Assembly (NCBI RefSeq): GCF_003672135.1
Contig: NC_039519.1
Coordinates: 7,564,001 to 7,628,000, forward strand
Reading direction: 5' to 3'
DNA length: 64,000 bases
From: Ooceraea biroi
Lineage: Eukaryota; Arthropoda; Insecta; Hymenoptera; Formicidae
The stretch's first letter is position 1. Every line of letters starts with the position of its first letter. Positions 47,578 to 58,483 of the stretch are shown here, one piece after another. The notes under the pieces are model-generated. The model made no database searches. It was given only the letters and a program-made list of their open reading frames with translations, and was not told where the DNA came from. The translations under genes and the position numbers were made by a program.

Positions 47578-48742
47578 CTGAAAGTTCAAAGTCGGCCGGT
47601 TAATCGAATCGTACTTAGCTCTATTCAAGTGGAAAGGTATGAGGAAGCCGAGTTCAAAAACCGAGAGAAAGAGCTTTTAGACTTCCTCCAGTCTGGATAA
47701 CGGTTGGGTGGGTTTGCAAGGTTGATGTCTCATGCTTTGCTGTATTGTGTTAATGTAAAGGATACCTTTACGAACCGTGAAGCATCTTCATGACGAATTT
47801 GTTATTCAGCAACACGCCCGTCGCGCTATGAGCTATGGTGACGCAGAAGCACGGCGTGATTTTACGAAATGCTATTGAAATCTAAGTCGCTAGCCATGTG
47901 ACCTTTATCTTTTACGAGAGAATCTATCTTTTACAGGAGTAACTAGAAATACTAATGGTTTCAAAAGTTGCGAGCCGATGGTATAATCTTCAGGAGATGA
48001 GAGATCCATCCTGCCCGCGGCTGATACGTGAACGCGAAAAGGGATGTAAAGAACAACGTTGAATCGCGTAAAGCTGCATATGTCTCAGCAGTAAACGCGA
48101 TAAAAATACGATAAAACTTTATTTTACAAAATAACATACCTACAAGTGAATAATCTTATAAATTAAAAGCAACAATTTTTCTGAATCTCAAATTACAGTG
48201 TCAATTATGCCAGAGTTAAAATATATTCCGAAATGATCCTTGGCTTCGGTCTTGATTGGAGTCTTCATTTGAGTCTTCAATTGAGTCTTCATGCGGCAGA
48301 GGGTAATTTTTCACGAATATATTAGGTGCCTCTTTCAAATTCAAAGACTTTACAAATATATAGAATATGTATAAAAAAATACAATGCGCGTCTTACATTT
48401 TGTTAAAATTTATAGAGATTTAAAAATAATCGAAAAAGATTAAAGTAAATAATCTCAATAATTTTAAATAATTTCTATATATATATATAATTTATATAAT
48501 AAATTTTATCAACATTTAAATATTGGCTTAATCAAGACAGTTTAAATGAAATAATTTTTTAAACATAAATTAATTTTTTTAAAGCAAACTAAAAGTATAG
48601 TAATTTTGTTTCACAAATATTTAAAAAAAAGTAATTTTTAACCATGAAAATCGTCAAGATCGTAGTGGAAAGCGATCCCAATGAAGAGGCAAAATTCACT
48701 TGAGTAGTTTGAGATCAGACGTGGAAAGGGAGATCTTCGTGC
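47578..48742. other. 3' UTR of Z29 and intron before Z28
   Basis: AATAAA at 48118-48123 (minus) is far from the stop. A small tandem repeat of GAGTCTTCA with A/T spacers lies at about 48258-48292. Confidence 0.5.
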
Positions 48743-49077
48743 TCAAAGCTTCATGTCGAAGATAAAGACCTCCTCTTCCGGATGTTTCTTCCTAATGTGA
48801 GCGTAAACCGGCGAAGTCTGTTTGCTGCGAAGTCCACAGTAGGGACATTGAAACCTCGGCTCGTGACCACACTCATAGTTTACGTGGCGATCCTTATTCC
48901 TCTTCAAAGTAAACCCGCGTCCACATTTTTGGCACTGGAACGGCTTTGTTTTGTCAGCGTTGATCTTGTGCGTGCGTATCCTCGATGTCCTGGATGTTCC
49001 GGAATTGTGCTTGCTGGTCGTTCCAGGTCGATACTTGCAGATCATGTTCGGTCCGAACGGCGGCAACACGTGGAACC
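48743..49077 (-). CDS. lola: lola terminal exon Z29 (KQTS-group module)
   Basis: A 111-residue module. Leader G-FHVLPPFGPNMICKYRPG, then Ser/Thr-rich and basic. Finger 1 spans 49-70 (CQKC, G-F-T-L-K-R-N-K-D-R-H, NYEC), GHEPRFQ, finger 2 78-99 (CPYC, L-R-S-K-Q-T-S-P-V-Y-A-H, RKKH), tail PEEEVFIFDMKL. It pairs with Z27: same G-F-T-L-K, GHEPRF and K-Q-T-S, differing mainly in leader and tail. The acceptor is CTCCGTGTTTCAG. The first AATAAA I see is 48118-48123, over 600 nt below. Confidence 0.91.
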
Positions 49078-49693
49078 CTGAAACACGGAGACGAAGATGC
49101 TGAAGCGCATGCTCGAGCGCACGCGAGAGAGAGAAAGAGAGAAAATTTTTTTATGGCAACCATTGTCCATTCCGTTCTGGCTGCATCAGGTTCTCCAGCA
49201 AGCAGCGCAATAACGAAAATGATTAAATCTGAAAAATGCTTCTCGCGACGTGACTCTGCACATACTATGTATTACCATCATCCTCGTCTACACGTGTTAT
49301 AAATCATTTATGCAAACTAAATGTATTGTACGATACTAAATGTTACCTCAAGAAATTATTAATCAATATATATATAATATATATATATATATTAAAATTA
49401 TTTTATATATATATATATATATAACGATGGTTTGTAATATCAAAGTTAACTAATGTTATTCTTCATTTATTAACAAGCGGATTTACTGCAAGTAAAAGCG
49501 GTGACGATTTGCAATTGATTAAGGATCTGATTAACACATAGTCACATTTCTCAAGACCACCAAAAATGAAGTAATTGGGGAAGGAAATCGACGATTGTGT
49601 CACAGGACGGTATTGAGGTTCTCTACAAATGAACCACACATGAAGATCTAGCTGCACATTTTATTACACACAACAATCGATGAACGGTGAACC
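49078..49693. other. 3' UTR of Z30 and intron before Z29
   Basis: AATAAA at 49660-49665 (minus) and an AT dinucleotide tract (about 49366-49422). Confidence 0.55.
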
Positions 49694-49989
49694 TCATCGC
49701 GGTCGGCAAAGAGTATTAAGCTTTCGATCGAAGAACATCGGTATGTGATCCGGGTGGTGCACGCGCAAATGGCGGATGATGTGTGCCTTCTGATAATTCT
49801 TTATTGGGCAATGAAAACACTCGAATCTCGGCGGTTGCTTGCACTGATATCGCAGATGCGCCAGCATAGATTTCTTCCACTTGTAGAGATTATGGCAACT
49901 TGGACATTCAAACATACCATACCGTCGATTGACAGTGCTCTCGACTGAGCATGGATAAACTGTTTCACCCTTCTTGTTGGGACGATTAC
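49694..49989 (-). CDS. lola: lola terminal exon Z30 (two-finger module)
   Basis: A 98-residue module. The ATG just before the fingers (about residue 25) is internal, since the frame continues up to the acceptor CTTATGGGTTTCAG with leader G-NRPNKKGETVYPCSVEST. Finger 1 spans 29-50 (CPSC, L-Y-K-W-K-K-S-M-L-A-H, RYQC) and ends in Q-C-K rather than E-C-G. Finger 2 spans 58-79 (CFHC, K-N-Y-Q-K-A-H-I-I-R-H, RVHH). The tail is PDHIPMFFDRKLNTLCRPR. AATAAA at 49660-49665, 29 nt below the stop. Confidence 0.89.
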
Positions 49990-51509
49990 CTGAAACCCAT
50001 AAGGAAACGAGAGCGTTTTAGTGACAAGCCGGTCTACGGCTTCTCTCATAATTAAACGCGTCTCGCAAAGCGACTTCCGTATCGGCACTTTGTTCACATA
50101 GTAATACATTTAACAATATAAATCATACGAAAATCGTTCATATCGCTGTTATAAAGTTGAAAAGATAGTTGTCGACTACTCGCCAAGAACGACGAGTACC
50201 ATCACCAGATACAGAGGTAAATGAAAAAAGAGAAAAAATTAGAAGGAATAGGAAAACATCTCGATGAAATAGTAATGTCTTTATTGGCACACGCGGCGCA
50301 ATGTCACAAGATCGAACGTTTTATTATTATACATTCTTTTCATACGCACTAATAACTGTGTCAAAACTGTCAAATAGAATCAGTTTAAATCACGTGTCTT
50401 TTTAATTTTAATAAAAATTTGTAGATATAAATTAATAAAGATTGAAATTTATGTGTGTGAATATAGAAGACAACAACAATAATCAGGTAATTATATCCTT
50501 ACACATTACTCTTATGTTAATGCAAGGTACACTTATGTTTTGTTGAGGAGCTCATAAAATACGGTTCAAAATATTTTATATAAATCATTGACTTAAAAAT
50601 GAAAACACTGAAAACACTGTTAGAGAATTGTCATGAAATTAAATCTATTGTCATTGTGTAGAGAATTTCATGGTGTGAAACTTATTTGCATAGATATTAT
50701 ATTTATATAATCATATTTCTGTGAGTAAATAAAATATGCATTGGTTCTATAATGTCATCCATTTCACAACCATAATTTACAAACTTCATGAGGAATTATT
50801 TCAATTATTTCTCCAATTTTATTAAATAATGTCGGCTGAATAATCAGTTTATTTTACGAAGTCTGTGTCAATTATTGATATATTTAAATTCTGAGCAATC
50901 TTGATTCACATATCACATATATTTGTAAATTTGTAATTAATATAGAAATTACAAAATTATAATATATAGGATGGAAATTTTATACAATGTACTCCATATA
51001 TAATATATTTTTCCCTATAAAATATTCAATAATAATTGTGGAGGGGCAATATAATTAAATATATTTAACAGCCCAATTTTAATTTTTCATCAACTAAGGA
51101 ATGACTTAAATATAATCAATGAGTTAGGATATTTTTTACTATATTTACGTAAGCGATAGGCATTCTCAAACTATAGATTTCTTCGAAACGTTTCCAAATT
51201 GTTCTTAAAATGTATAAATTTATGTACATATATAAACCAAATAAATAAAAATATAAGGAATAGGCGCTTTTTATTCTGTATTACATTCCGTAAAAACGAA
51301 ATTTTTAAATAATTATTGCAAGGAGCTCCAAAGTTCCTCGGCTTACATTGAATACTTAACATGTGAATATGAAAATATCCTTTCCACAAAAACATCAGGA
51401 TGATTAACCCAGTGAAAACGGACTACAGTTTTGATGCTACGTTGATATTATTTTAATTAGGCCGTTTTCACTGGGAAAGATAGCGTTATTTGATATAATT
51501 GGGGAAACT
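49990..51509. other. 3' UTR of Z31 and intron before Z30
   Basis: AATAAA at 51270-51275 (minus) and a small inverted-repeat element at 51408-51475. Confidence 0.55.
51404..51475. mobile_element. tiny piggyBac-like inverted-repeat remnant (MITE)
   Basis: CCCAGTGAAAACGG (51408-51421) and its exact complement (51462-51475) flank a 40-nt AT-rich core. TTAA immediately precedes the left arm (51404-51407), the target of piggyBac-type elements, whose ends typically begin CCC. The right side has AAAG instead of TTAA, so the call is tentative. An RNA hairpin in the Z31 3' UTR is an alternative reading. Confidence 0.45.
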
Positions 51510-51814
51510 TTAATCATTTCTATGTTCTTGCCAAGAGAGTCTTGCATTAGTGGCAATATCGACACAATAAAGCTCCTGGTCTGGATGAAACGTGCGTATG
51601 TGCGTCCACACGTGCGTTCGTTGCCGCAAATGGTGCTTGCAATATGGACATTCGAATCGCTGCGGTGTGCCGCATTCGTATCTGTAATGACGTGTCATGT
51701 GACTGCGGTGCTTGTAGCTGCGGTGGCACTTTGGACAGGGATGACGATAAGATGTGTTCTTGCGGCCGCAATCGGCGTTCCGTGAGTTCTGCAAGGTCCA
51801 CTTCACGAAGAAAT
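51510..51814 (-). CDS. lola: lola terminal exon Z31 (two-finger module)
   Basis: A 101-residue module: leader D-FFVKWTLQNSRNADCGRKN, finger 1 at 27-48 (CPKC, S-Y-K-H-R-S-H-M-T-R-H, RYEC), GTPQRFE, finger 2 at 56-77 (CPYC, L-R-Q-R-T-H-V-W-T-H, RTFH), tail PDQELYCVDIATNARLSWQ and EHRND. Finger 2's R-Q-R-T-H-V and C-V-D-I tail echo the KQRG group (Z24-Z26). The acceptor is GAATTCTTTTTCCAG. AATAAA at 51270-51275, 235 nt below, beyond a piggyBac-like inverted repeat at 51408-51475. Confidence 0.9.
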
Positions 51815-52900
51815 CTGGAAAAAGAATTCATATCGATTAGTTCGGCGAACGTGTCAACACAGTTTCTGGCGTTCGCCTTGATCGAGGACTTGACCGGCCG
51901 CCACAGAACGCAGCGGAAGGAAATTTAGCTTGAACATAAGAAAGTTACATTCAAGTACTTGATGATGTACTCCGTGTAATCTTGTTTCGCTGCTACTTGA
52001 ACATATTATCAAAGGAGCATTGGAAAAATACAGCAACTGCAGGATTGTCACAACGTTGAGAAGAAATAAGTCACAAGATAAAGGGAATATTAGGAACAGG
52101 AGAGAATTACAATTCTGAAAGTAAAAATATTTCTATTATTATGAATGATATCGCACACATAAACATTTGATAAAATCAGAATTCTCATTAACATTTCAAA
52201 GCTAATTCGAAACTATATACATAAACTATATTCGCCGTATTAAATGACTTACTTATTACTGATAAATTGCAAGTAATTACATTTTGATATCTTGGATGTG
52301 ATAAGATTGATCTTTCTTGAAGAAAGAGTATAGGAACATACTTTGGCATTGCAGAATAGTTTATAATAAACACTGAAAGAGAGAATAGCAAGTAGGTACC
52401 ACAGTCTAACGAATATTTTGTTTATTATATAAATTTAATCAAAGTTAATAAATTAACAAGATATATATATATATAAAAGTTCGTATTGAAAGCAATCTTA
52501 AATTGCTATTCATTATCGCAAATAAAAACGATTATAATATTTTAATATGAATATTATTAAACCGAAAATAAAATGTCATGACATTCACTATGTTCAGAAA
52601 TAATCAATAACCCGTTTAACTTTGTTCGTGAATAAATAAAGATCACAGATATTTAATCAATTAAAAGAATTAAATTAAAACGTCCTTTAACGCCTGAATA
52701 TACTATCGTACTGGATAAAAAGAGTTTACGCTAAACTTTCTCCGTTTAGCGTCATCGTTATGAAAATTGCATACATGTCTTTATCGCGTATTAACATTTC
52801 GCAAATATCGAACGCACATTATCCTGAATCCTGAATCGATCTGTTCCAAAAGAACAGAATGGTAATTTGCTCGTTTATTTATTGTACATCAAAACCAACT
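51815..52900. other. 3' UTR of Z32 and intron before Z31
   Basis: AATAAA at 52874-52879 and 52878-52883 (minus). A 9-bp perfect stem with a 7-nt loop lies at 52728-52752. Confidence 0.55.
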
Positions 52901-53196
52901 TTAATCCTGCAGAATATCAAGGGCGTAGATTGGCCGGTTGTGATGATTACTCTTGATGTGCGAGTAGACGTGCGAGCGGTGCTTGCCAGCGTAGACACAG
53001 TGCGGACATTTAAAGCGCGGCGCCTTGCCACATTCGTACTCGAGGTGCCTCTGCAGTCCGCGATACCACATGTAGGTCTTGCGACATTTGGGGCACTCGA
53101 AGGTGCCACGCACGGAAGAATCCGATCCGATGCAGAATCGACGCCGACGACCGGTGATCGGTGGAGTGCCGCCGTAGCAGGTACTACTGTAGAGAG
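52901..53196 (-). CDS. lola: lola terminal exon Z32 (two-finger module)
   Basis: A 98-residue module. Leader A-LYSSTCYGGTPPITGRRRRF has an Arg4 run. Finger 1 spans 35-56 (CPKC, T-Y-M-W-Y-R-G-L-Q-R-H, EYEC), GKAPRFK, finger 2 64-85 (CPHC, G-K-H-R-S-H-V-Y-S-H, KSNH), tail HNRPIYALDILQD. The frame remains open 12 nt into the acceptor (GTGCTTTACAG). The exon is markedly GC-rich against an AT-rich background. Two overlapping AATAAA motifs (52874-52883) sit about 20 nt below the stop. Confidence 0.9.
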
Positions 53197-54079
53197 CTGT
53201 AAAGCACAAGTTTGTTTATCAGTCGACGGCGAGTCATCGCGAGGGACTGAATGGTAACACTTAAGAGTGATAATTTTTCAAATGGACACGCATGTCTCTT
53301 GTACGCTGCTTTTGTTACCCTCTTTCGTGAAGCAGCCGCTCTCTTTCTTTTTCTTTCTCACTCGCCGATTCCGCGTGACCATCTTTGTAGTAATTTTTAC
53401 TCTGAAAAGATAATGAACGAGACAAGGAAAATATGGAATGTGTGTGGGTGTGTGTGTGTTTTATGTATGTGTATGCGTAAACTCTCGGACATTCACTAAC
53501 GATAGATGAAATCTAAAGTAGAAAGGGATAAACTTAATGTGAACAGTTTTTGTGGAAGTATGAGAAATTCAACAAAGTTAACGCGAAGTTAACACGTGGA
53601 AAGATTTCGTTTATTTTTTCGCTCTTTTATTCGCTTTCGAGACTATAAGAAGTGACGGAGAAGAAAGACTAGTACATTCGTAGAAATACGATGTATACCA
53701 CAGTTTGTTTTAACAGTAAACGCATTTCGAGTAAATTTGAAGCCAATTTCATATTATATCAGCTTCATATTGATACAGATCACGTAAAGTCTTAACACGG
53801 TGTTACTATGTATAGGCACAAAGATTAAAGTTACATTAAACGCTATCGCTTCCCGTCTGATCGTTTGTTACACTCTTCCCTGCTTTCTAAAGCGTGTGTA
53901 AAGCGACAGACAATGGAAGAGAACGAAAAGGCTACGCCATTACGTATTAAACTTCACAGACTAGATATCGACACCAATGACAGAGATTGATCTCGGACGG
54001 AAATATTCGATCCATCATGACACCACGCGAGAAGCGAAATCCCGTTGATGCTCTTGGTTTCCTTCTCGACGATGACCGC
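53197..54079. other. 3' UTR of Z33 and intron before Z32
   Basis: AATAAA at 53626-53631 and 53610-53615 (minus). Nothing else was seen. Confidence 0.55.
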
Positions 54080-54327
54080 TTACGCGAAACAGGTGTCACT
54101 CCCGAGATCCACCGTCATCACGTGCATCCTGGGATGTATTGCGCGCACATGATTGTAAATGACCGAGCGATACTTGGCTCGTTGACTGCAATATGGACAC
54201 TTGAAACGCGGTGATCTGCCGCAGCCATACTTCTCATGCCTCTTGAGATCCCTGCTGTTGACATATCGTCTGTCGCAGCGTATGCAGATGAACCGTTTAC
54301 GTCGGAGAATACATCCGTCAGCGGCAT
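54080..54327 (-). CDS. lola: lola terminal exon Z33 (two-finger module)
   Basis: An 82-residue module with a short, basic leader (D-AADGCILRRKRFI). Finger 1 spans 15-36 (CIRC, R-R-Y-V-N-S-R-D-L-K-R-H, KYGC), GRSPRFK, finger 2 44-65 (CPYC, A-K-Y-R-S-V-I-Y-N-H, RAIH), tail PRMHVMTVDLGSDTCFA. An ORF of 132 codons can be drawn from further upstream, but the first 50 codons cross the acceptor ATCTCGATTTCAG and are intron. Likely poly(A) signals are distant (53626-53631 and 53610-53615). Confidence 0.89.
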
Positions 54328-54711
54328 CTGAAATCGAGATGACCATCAGGATTAAAAGAGGAAGGCGAGCTTGCGACGCAAAGCACGGAAACTCGCCTAT
54401 GAATTCACATCGGTCGGGATAAACCCCCTTCGTGCTCCATCCCTCCCCCTCCCTCGCCATTCGACCCTTCGACTCCATCTATTCCATGAAATCGTGGATC
54501 GGAGAGCGTTCCACGATAATTCGATTCAAACTACTTTATTGAGCTTTCCTTCGTACAGCGACGGTTTTCACGTCCTGCATTATCCAAACGGTAACACAAG
54601 TGGATGCAAGGATACAAATAGAAATGAAATTGGAATGATGACGAACGACAATGTTTAGTCGATATTAAGAGGATATGTCGAAAGTGTGTGTAACGCTCTC
54701 TTCTCGGTTAT
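54328..54711. other. 3' UTR of Z34 and short intron before Z33
   Basis: 384 bp; AATAAA at 54535-54540 (minus). Confidence 0.55.
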
Positions 54712-54962
54712 TCAATACAATCGCCTGAAGCACAGTGCCTGGCCGGGGTGATACTTTCGGATGTGCGCGTAAATGTTCTGCGTGAATTTGGACGGTTTGT
54801 CACAGTACGGGCACTGGTACTTGGGTGCCATGCCGCATTCGTGGCGCAGATGCCGCGTCATGTTCTTCTTCAGAGTAAAGCCGCGGCTGCAGCGCGGACA
54901 GTAGTGACTCTTGTTTACGGAATATACTTTGCGCCGTTTCCTCGCGGCATTCTGACGTGCAC
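54712..54962 (-). CDS. lola: lola terminal exon Z34 (TQN/SSN-group module)
   Basis: An 83-residue module. Leader G-ARQNAARKRRKVYSVNKS is strongly basic and looks like a nuclear localisation signal. Finger 1 spans 22-43 (CPRC, G-F-T-L-K-K-N-M-T-R-H, RHEC), GMAPKYQ, finger 2 51-72 (CPYC, P-S-K-F-T-Q-N-I-Y-A-H, RKYH), tail PGQALCFRRLY. Finger 1 resembles Z27/Z29, finger 2 resembles Z36-Z39, so it may sit between the two groups. The acceptor is TTCGAATTTTTCAG. AATAAA at 54535-54540, 172 nt below. Confidence 0.9.
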
Positions 54963-56123
54963 CTGAAAAATTCGAAGAATAGATTAGCGACGGCGGAGAA
55001 ACGACAATTCGCACGTTGAGTTTGCATTTGCGATTGCAAACGATGGGTCCGTAGATTCGCCGAGGGAATGTCAGAAGAATAGGATTAATGTAACAACGAA
55101 TGCTTTAACTTTAAGTCAAATAAAATATCTCGCAAAGCTTTTCACGAAAAGATATAACTTCAGTCGATAACTTCAAGCGAGAACAATCAATGCGAATACG
55201 CAACTGGAAAGAAGAAATGTGTCCCACGCACGAAATCTTTCATTTGTGGGTCGCGGGACAACATCGATTGTCCTCGTTCTTTCTTCGATATCGTTATATC
55301 ACAACAAATGTGGCACAAGACAAATTATGATAACACATCATAATCGAAAAACAAAGGCAGATAGAAGTCATACGATTTATTTTGCACGAGACTCAAAGCT
55401 CGAATCAATCAACATTCACAATATACGGTACACAGCAAAACCGCAATGCGGCAAAATCACATGTGGATGATCGCTTTATTGGTCTCCACTCGAGTTCCAT
55501 TCCACACAGAGCCAATTGTCCAATTTTGTGCCTGCGATAACAATGCATGCGAGTGTTTCATGTTAAAGTTTACAAGTAAAAATTCAAAGGAAATACGTCG
55601 TGGTACGCGTAGAGCCATAATTTTCAATATATCTCCTGATATATCTATCATATTAATGTTGTAATGATGTACATTTTCCCAAGTAACGACGGATGACGTA
55701 TCCTAACATGCTTAACTCAACAAACGGAAGATGTATACGAACCCTGAGGTGCTAATAACAGTAACTGAAACTCAAAAGTATATAATGCATATATCTTATT
55801 AAGGTTTCTTTTACAAGCAACTTCCATAGACAGATTATTTTAAATCTCTTGTCGAACAGCACTTAGCGAACGGGTCAATCGCTTTCGAGATAAAGACCTG
55901 GATAGAAATGTTTTGACATCAAAATTGTATAGAACATCGGTGTCTCCCAATCTGAAAATGCGAAAACATATATGTGATATAATAAAACAGCTTGGAATAA
56001 AGTTGGAACCTAAAATGCATAAATTAAATTTTTGTTTAACTAAAAGGGTATTCATTAATGGAATCGAGCAATTTGATTAGGATATTTTAAATTGCGCGAA
56101 CAAAAGCAATGTGATGGGTTCGT
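54963..56123. other. 3' UTR of Z35 and intron before Z34
   Basis: No close AATAAA for Z35. A weak fingerless exon candidate at 55476-55531 is discussed under findings. Confidence 0.45.
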
Positions 56124-56353
56124 TCAAAACATTTTGTTAACACTAAGTGGATGGTTTGGATGCCAACGTCTAATGTGTCTGTAAACGTTCGAAGACGAAT
56201 TATCCTTTTTTTGACAGTAAGGACACGCGTATCGCGGCATTTGACCGCATTTATGCCTAATCAGATCCCACATCCTCCGGAAACCTGCGTTGCACTTCGG
56301 GCAGATATAGCTGCTCACTGACGTTAAGTTGCTCCAATCCGACAGGTGTACAT
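56124..56353 (-). CDS. lola: lola terminal exon Z35 (shortened first finger)
   Basis: A 76-residue module: leader D-VHLSDWSNLTSVSSYI, finger 1 from Cys18/Cys21 with F-R-R-M-W-D-L-I-R then H-K-C (His34, Cys36). Three residues between the last two ligands are missing, as in Z3; both also have M-W six residues or so before that His. The linker is GQMPRYA. Finger 2 is normal at 44-65 (CPYC, D-N-S-S-S-N-V-Y-R-H, RRWH), tail PNHPLSVNKMF. The acceptor is GTTTGCTTTCAG. Confidence 0.88.
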
Positions 56354-57680
56354 CTGAAAGCAAACAGAACGTTAATACTGAAAACAGCGACCTTTCCCGT
56401 TGCTTTTTGCGACAAAGTGCGACGCAAAATAAATACGCTTTTGAAGAGATTGAACGACATCGTAACGCAACTAAGCGACACGATTTTCAGCAGCAGCTTA
56501 TTGTCTTACTTAATTTATGTTCAATATATTCAAGATCTTATTTTTGCAATTTCCTTATTACATATTCCTTAGTGTGCGCAAGAAATATTTATTATATGAT
56601 TCATTACCGCATAAATATTATATGAAAATAAAAAATCGACACCGCTTAGTACGCTTTGATGTCTCTTAGGTCTTATTTAAGTTTTTTAGCAAAGAATATC
56701 AAAAAAGAATGACAAGAATTACATTGAATGCATGTAAACTACAGGCACGCAACATTCGTGTGTGAGTGTATCTTGAAAGGTAACAAAGCGCGATTATCTT
56801 CTTTTTCACTCATGTTATCTTGAAGAAACAAAGTAACGTGCAATAAATATGAATTTTATTTAATATATGTACATATACTTATGCTGCAGTCCATATTACA
56901 CGCTCATACAAACTTCAAACAATTTTGAACAATGTAGAAACAAGAAATTATTTGTATGAAACGATCGTCTTAATATACAGAGTTAAGTTAATACAATCAT
57001 TACATTTATGTTTAAGCATATAAATCAAATTTAAAAATGACAATGTTTTACTTAACGCAAGTTTGTTTTTAAATAAAATTTATATAAAAAGACAAGAAAA
57101 TATTAATTTCACTATGTGAAAATAATCATGCAATGTAATTATTTCACGCGATTGCAAACGTTACACATAATCGCAGTTAATTTTTACGTTGATTGTTTCG
57201 TCATTTTACTTTATTTGAAGGATATATTAAATTAATATAGCATAAATGGCATATTTTACACACGTTATCAAACTGCTCGTTTCTAAAGAAATAATCCATC
57301 TACTTTTCTCGCGCGTAAAATACAGATAAAAACGTATTTTTGACCATATATTTTTTTCCTTCAAGTCATATGTTTTGCAAGTCTTACATAAGTAGGAACT
57401 ACAATTGCAAAAATGAACTATTAATATGTACTTTTATATAAATTCACACAATTGAGATCTAAAAGGGACACAAGATATAATAAATAGGGACAAATAATCG
57501 CAAATGTGAACAGTTTCTTTCATTATAAAATAATGTGTTAATTATGAAATTTTGTATTGCTGACTTAAGATCGGAAATATTAATGCTATATATAAAGAAT
57601 ACCATGTTGTAAAACAAAAGTTAATATAAAATGATCGAAATAAGGAAGGTTCCTTTTTTCCTCGTCTTTTTTTCAGATTC
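56354..57680. other. intron before Z35, up to the mariner remnant
   Basis: AT-rich; no coding signal or other element was seen. Confidence 0.5.
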
Positions 57681-58060
57681 GAGGATAATTCAGAAAGTAA
57701 TGAACAAACGTGCATGACGAAAATCGATCAGGACGCCTATCACAGAAGACACCTTATAGTTCGGACCTTGCTCCGGGCGATTTTCACTTTTTCCCCAAGT
57801 TTAAACAGTTTCTGGAAAACGTTTTAGATGACGAATTGCAGCTTGCGATCAACAATTGGTTAAATGAACTGACGGTGGACGACTATAACAACGGGATTTT
57901 AAAACTCGTGCACAGATATGATAAATGCTTAAATGAAATGAAGGAGATAATTGTGGAGAAATAGAATAAGGTACTGTTGCGAGTGTAAAAAAATATAAAA
58001 CTATACAATGTTTTCTTAATTTTTTAAAGCTACACGACTTTTACTTTCTGGATTACCCTC
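57681..58060 (+). mobile_element. internally deleted mariner-like element
   Basis: Ends are inverted repeats matching 18 of 20 bases: GAGGATAATTCAGAAAGTAA (57681-57700) and its near complement at 58041-58060. Inside, 57710-57964 on the plus strand stays open for 84 codons. It begins HDENRSGRLS, like the linker after the N-terminal DNA-binding part of mariner transposases, and jumps to TPYSSDLAPGDFHFFPKF and a C-terminus with RYDKCL. The PYSxDLAPxD motif carries the third catalytic Asp; the first two catalytic acidic residues and the N-terminus are gone. At about 380 bp against about 1.3 kb for a full copy, it is a dead deletion derivative. No clean TA duplication was seen. Confidence 0.85.
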
Positions 58061-58109
58061 ATACTTGCATTACGAAACAAACAAATCTTTTAAATTCAAT
58101 CCACGCAAG

Positions 58110-58483
58110 TTAAGACGACTGTCCGATGGTGGACGGGGAATCACGGAAGGAAGAGATAGAGGAACGAGCTGACTCCAATTTATCCACGTAAACTGGATTT
58201 CCATCGTGCCGCATTCTAATGTGCTTGTAAATATTCGACGAGCATTTGTCCCTCTTGTTGCAATAAGGGCACTTGAACCTCGGCTCCTTCCCGCAGTCAT
58301 ACTTCATATGAGTCTTCAGCGTCTTCTTGTACGTGTAGCCAGCATTGCATCTAGGACAATGATACGCCATCTTGCCTGACTGCCAAAACGGACCGTTTTC
58401 GTGCTTGACTTCGTTTTGGCCAGCACCATAATTTGCCCGGAAAATGTCCAGTATACCGGCATCGTATGGCTGCAGAAATCGTC
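58110..58483 (-). CDS. lola: lola terminal exon Z36 (SSN-group module, long leader)
   Basis: A 124-residue module. The apparent start MAYH is internal (about residue 39): the frame continues to the acceptor TTCTTCCTGCTTGTAG with leader G-RFLQPYDAGILDIFRANYG. Finger 1 spans 43-64 (CPRC, G-Y-T-Y-K-K-T-L-K-T-H, KYDC), GKEPRFK, finger 2 72-93 (CPYC, D-K-C-S-S-N-I-Y-K-H, RMRH). The tail of 31 residues is Ser-rich (SARSSISSFRDSPSTIGQSS). The stop lies only 50 nt from the mariner remnant, so the 3' UTR must end before or inside it. Confidence 0.89.

Noticed and set aside
52728..52752. 9-bp hairpin as a terminator
   Set aside because: Rho-independent terminators do not apply in insect nuclear DNA, and the stem is short enough to arise by chance.
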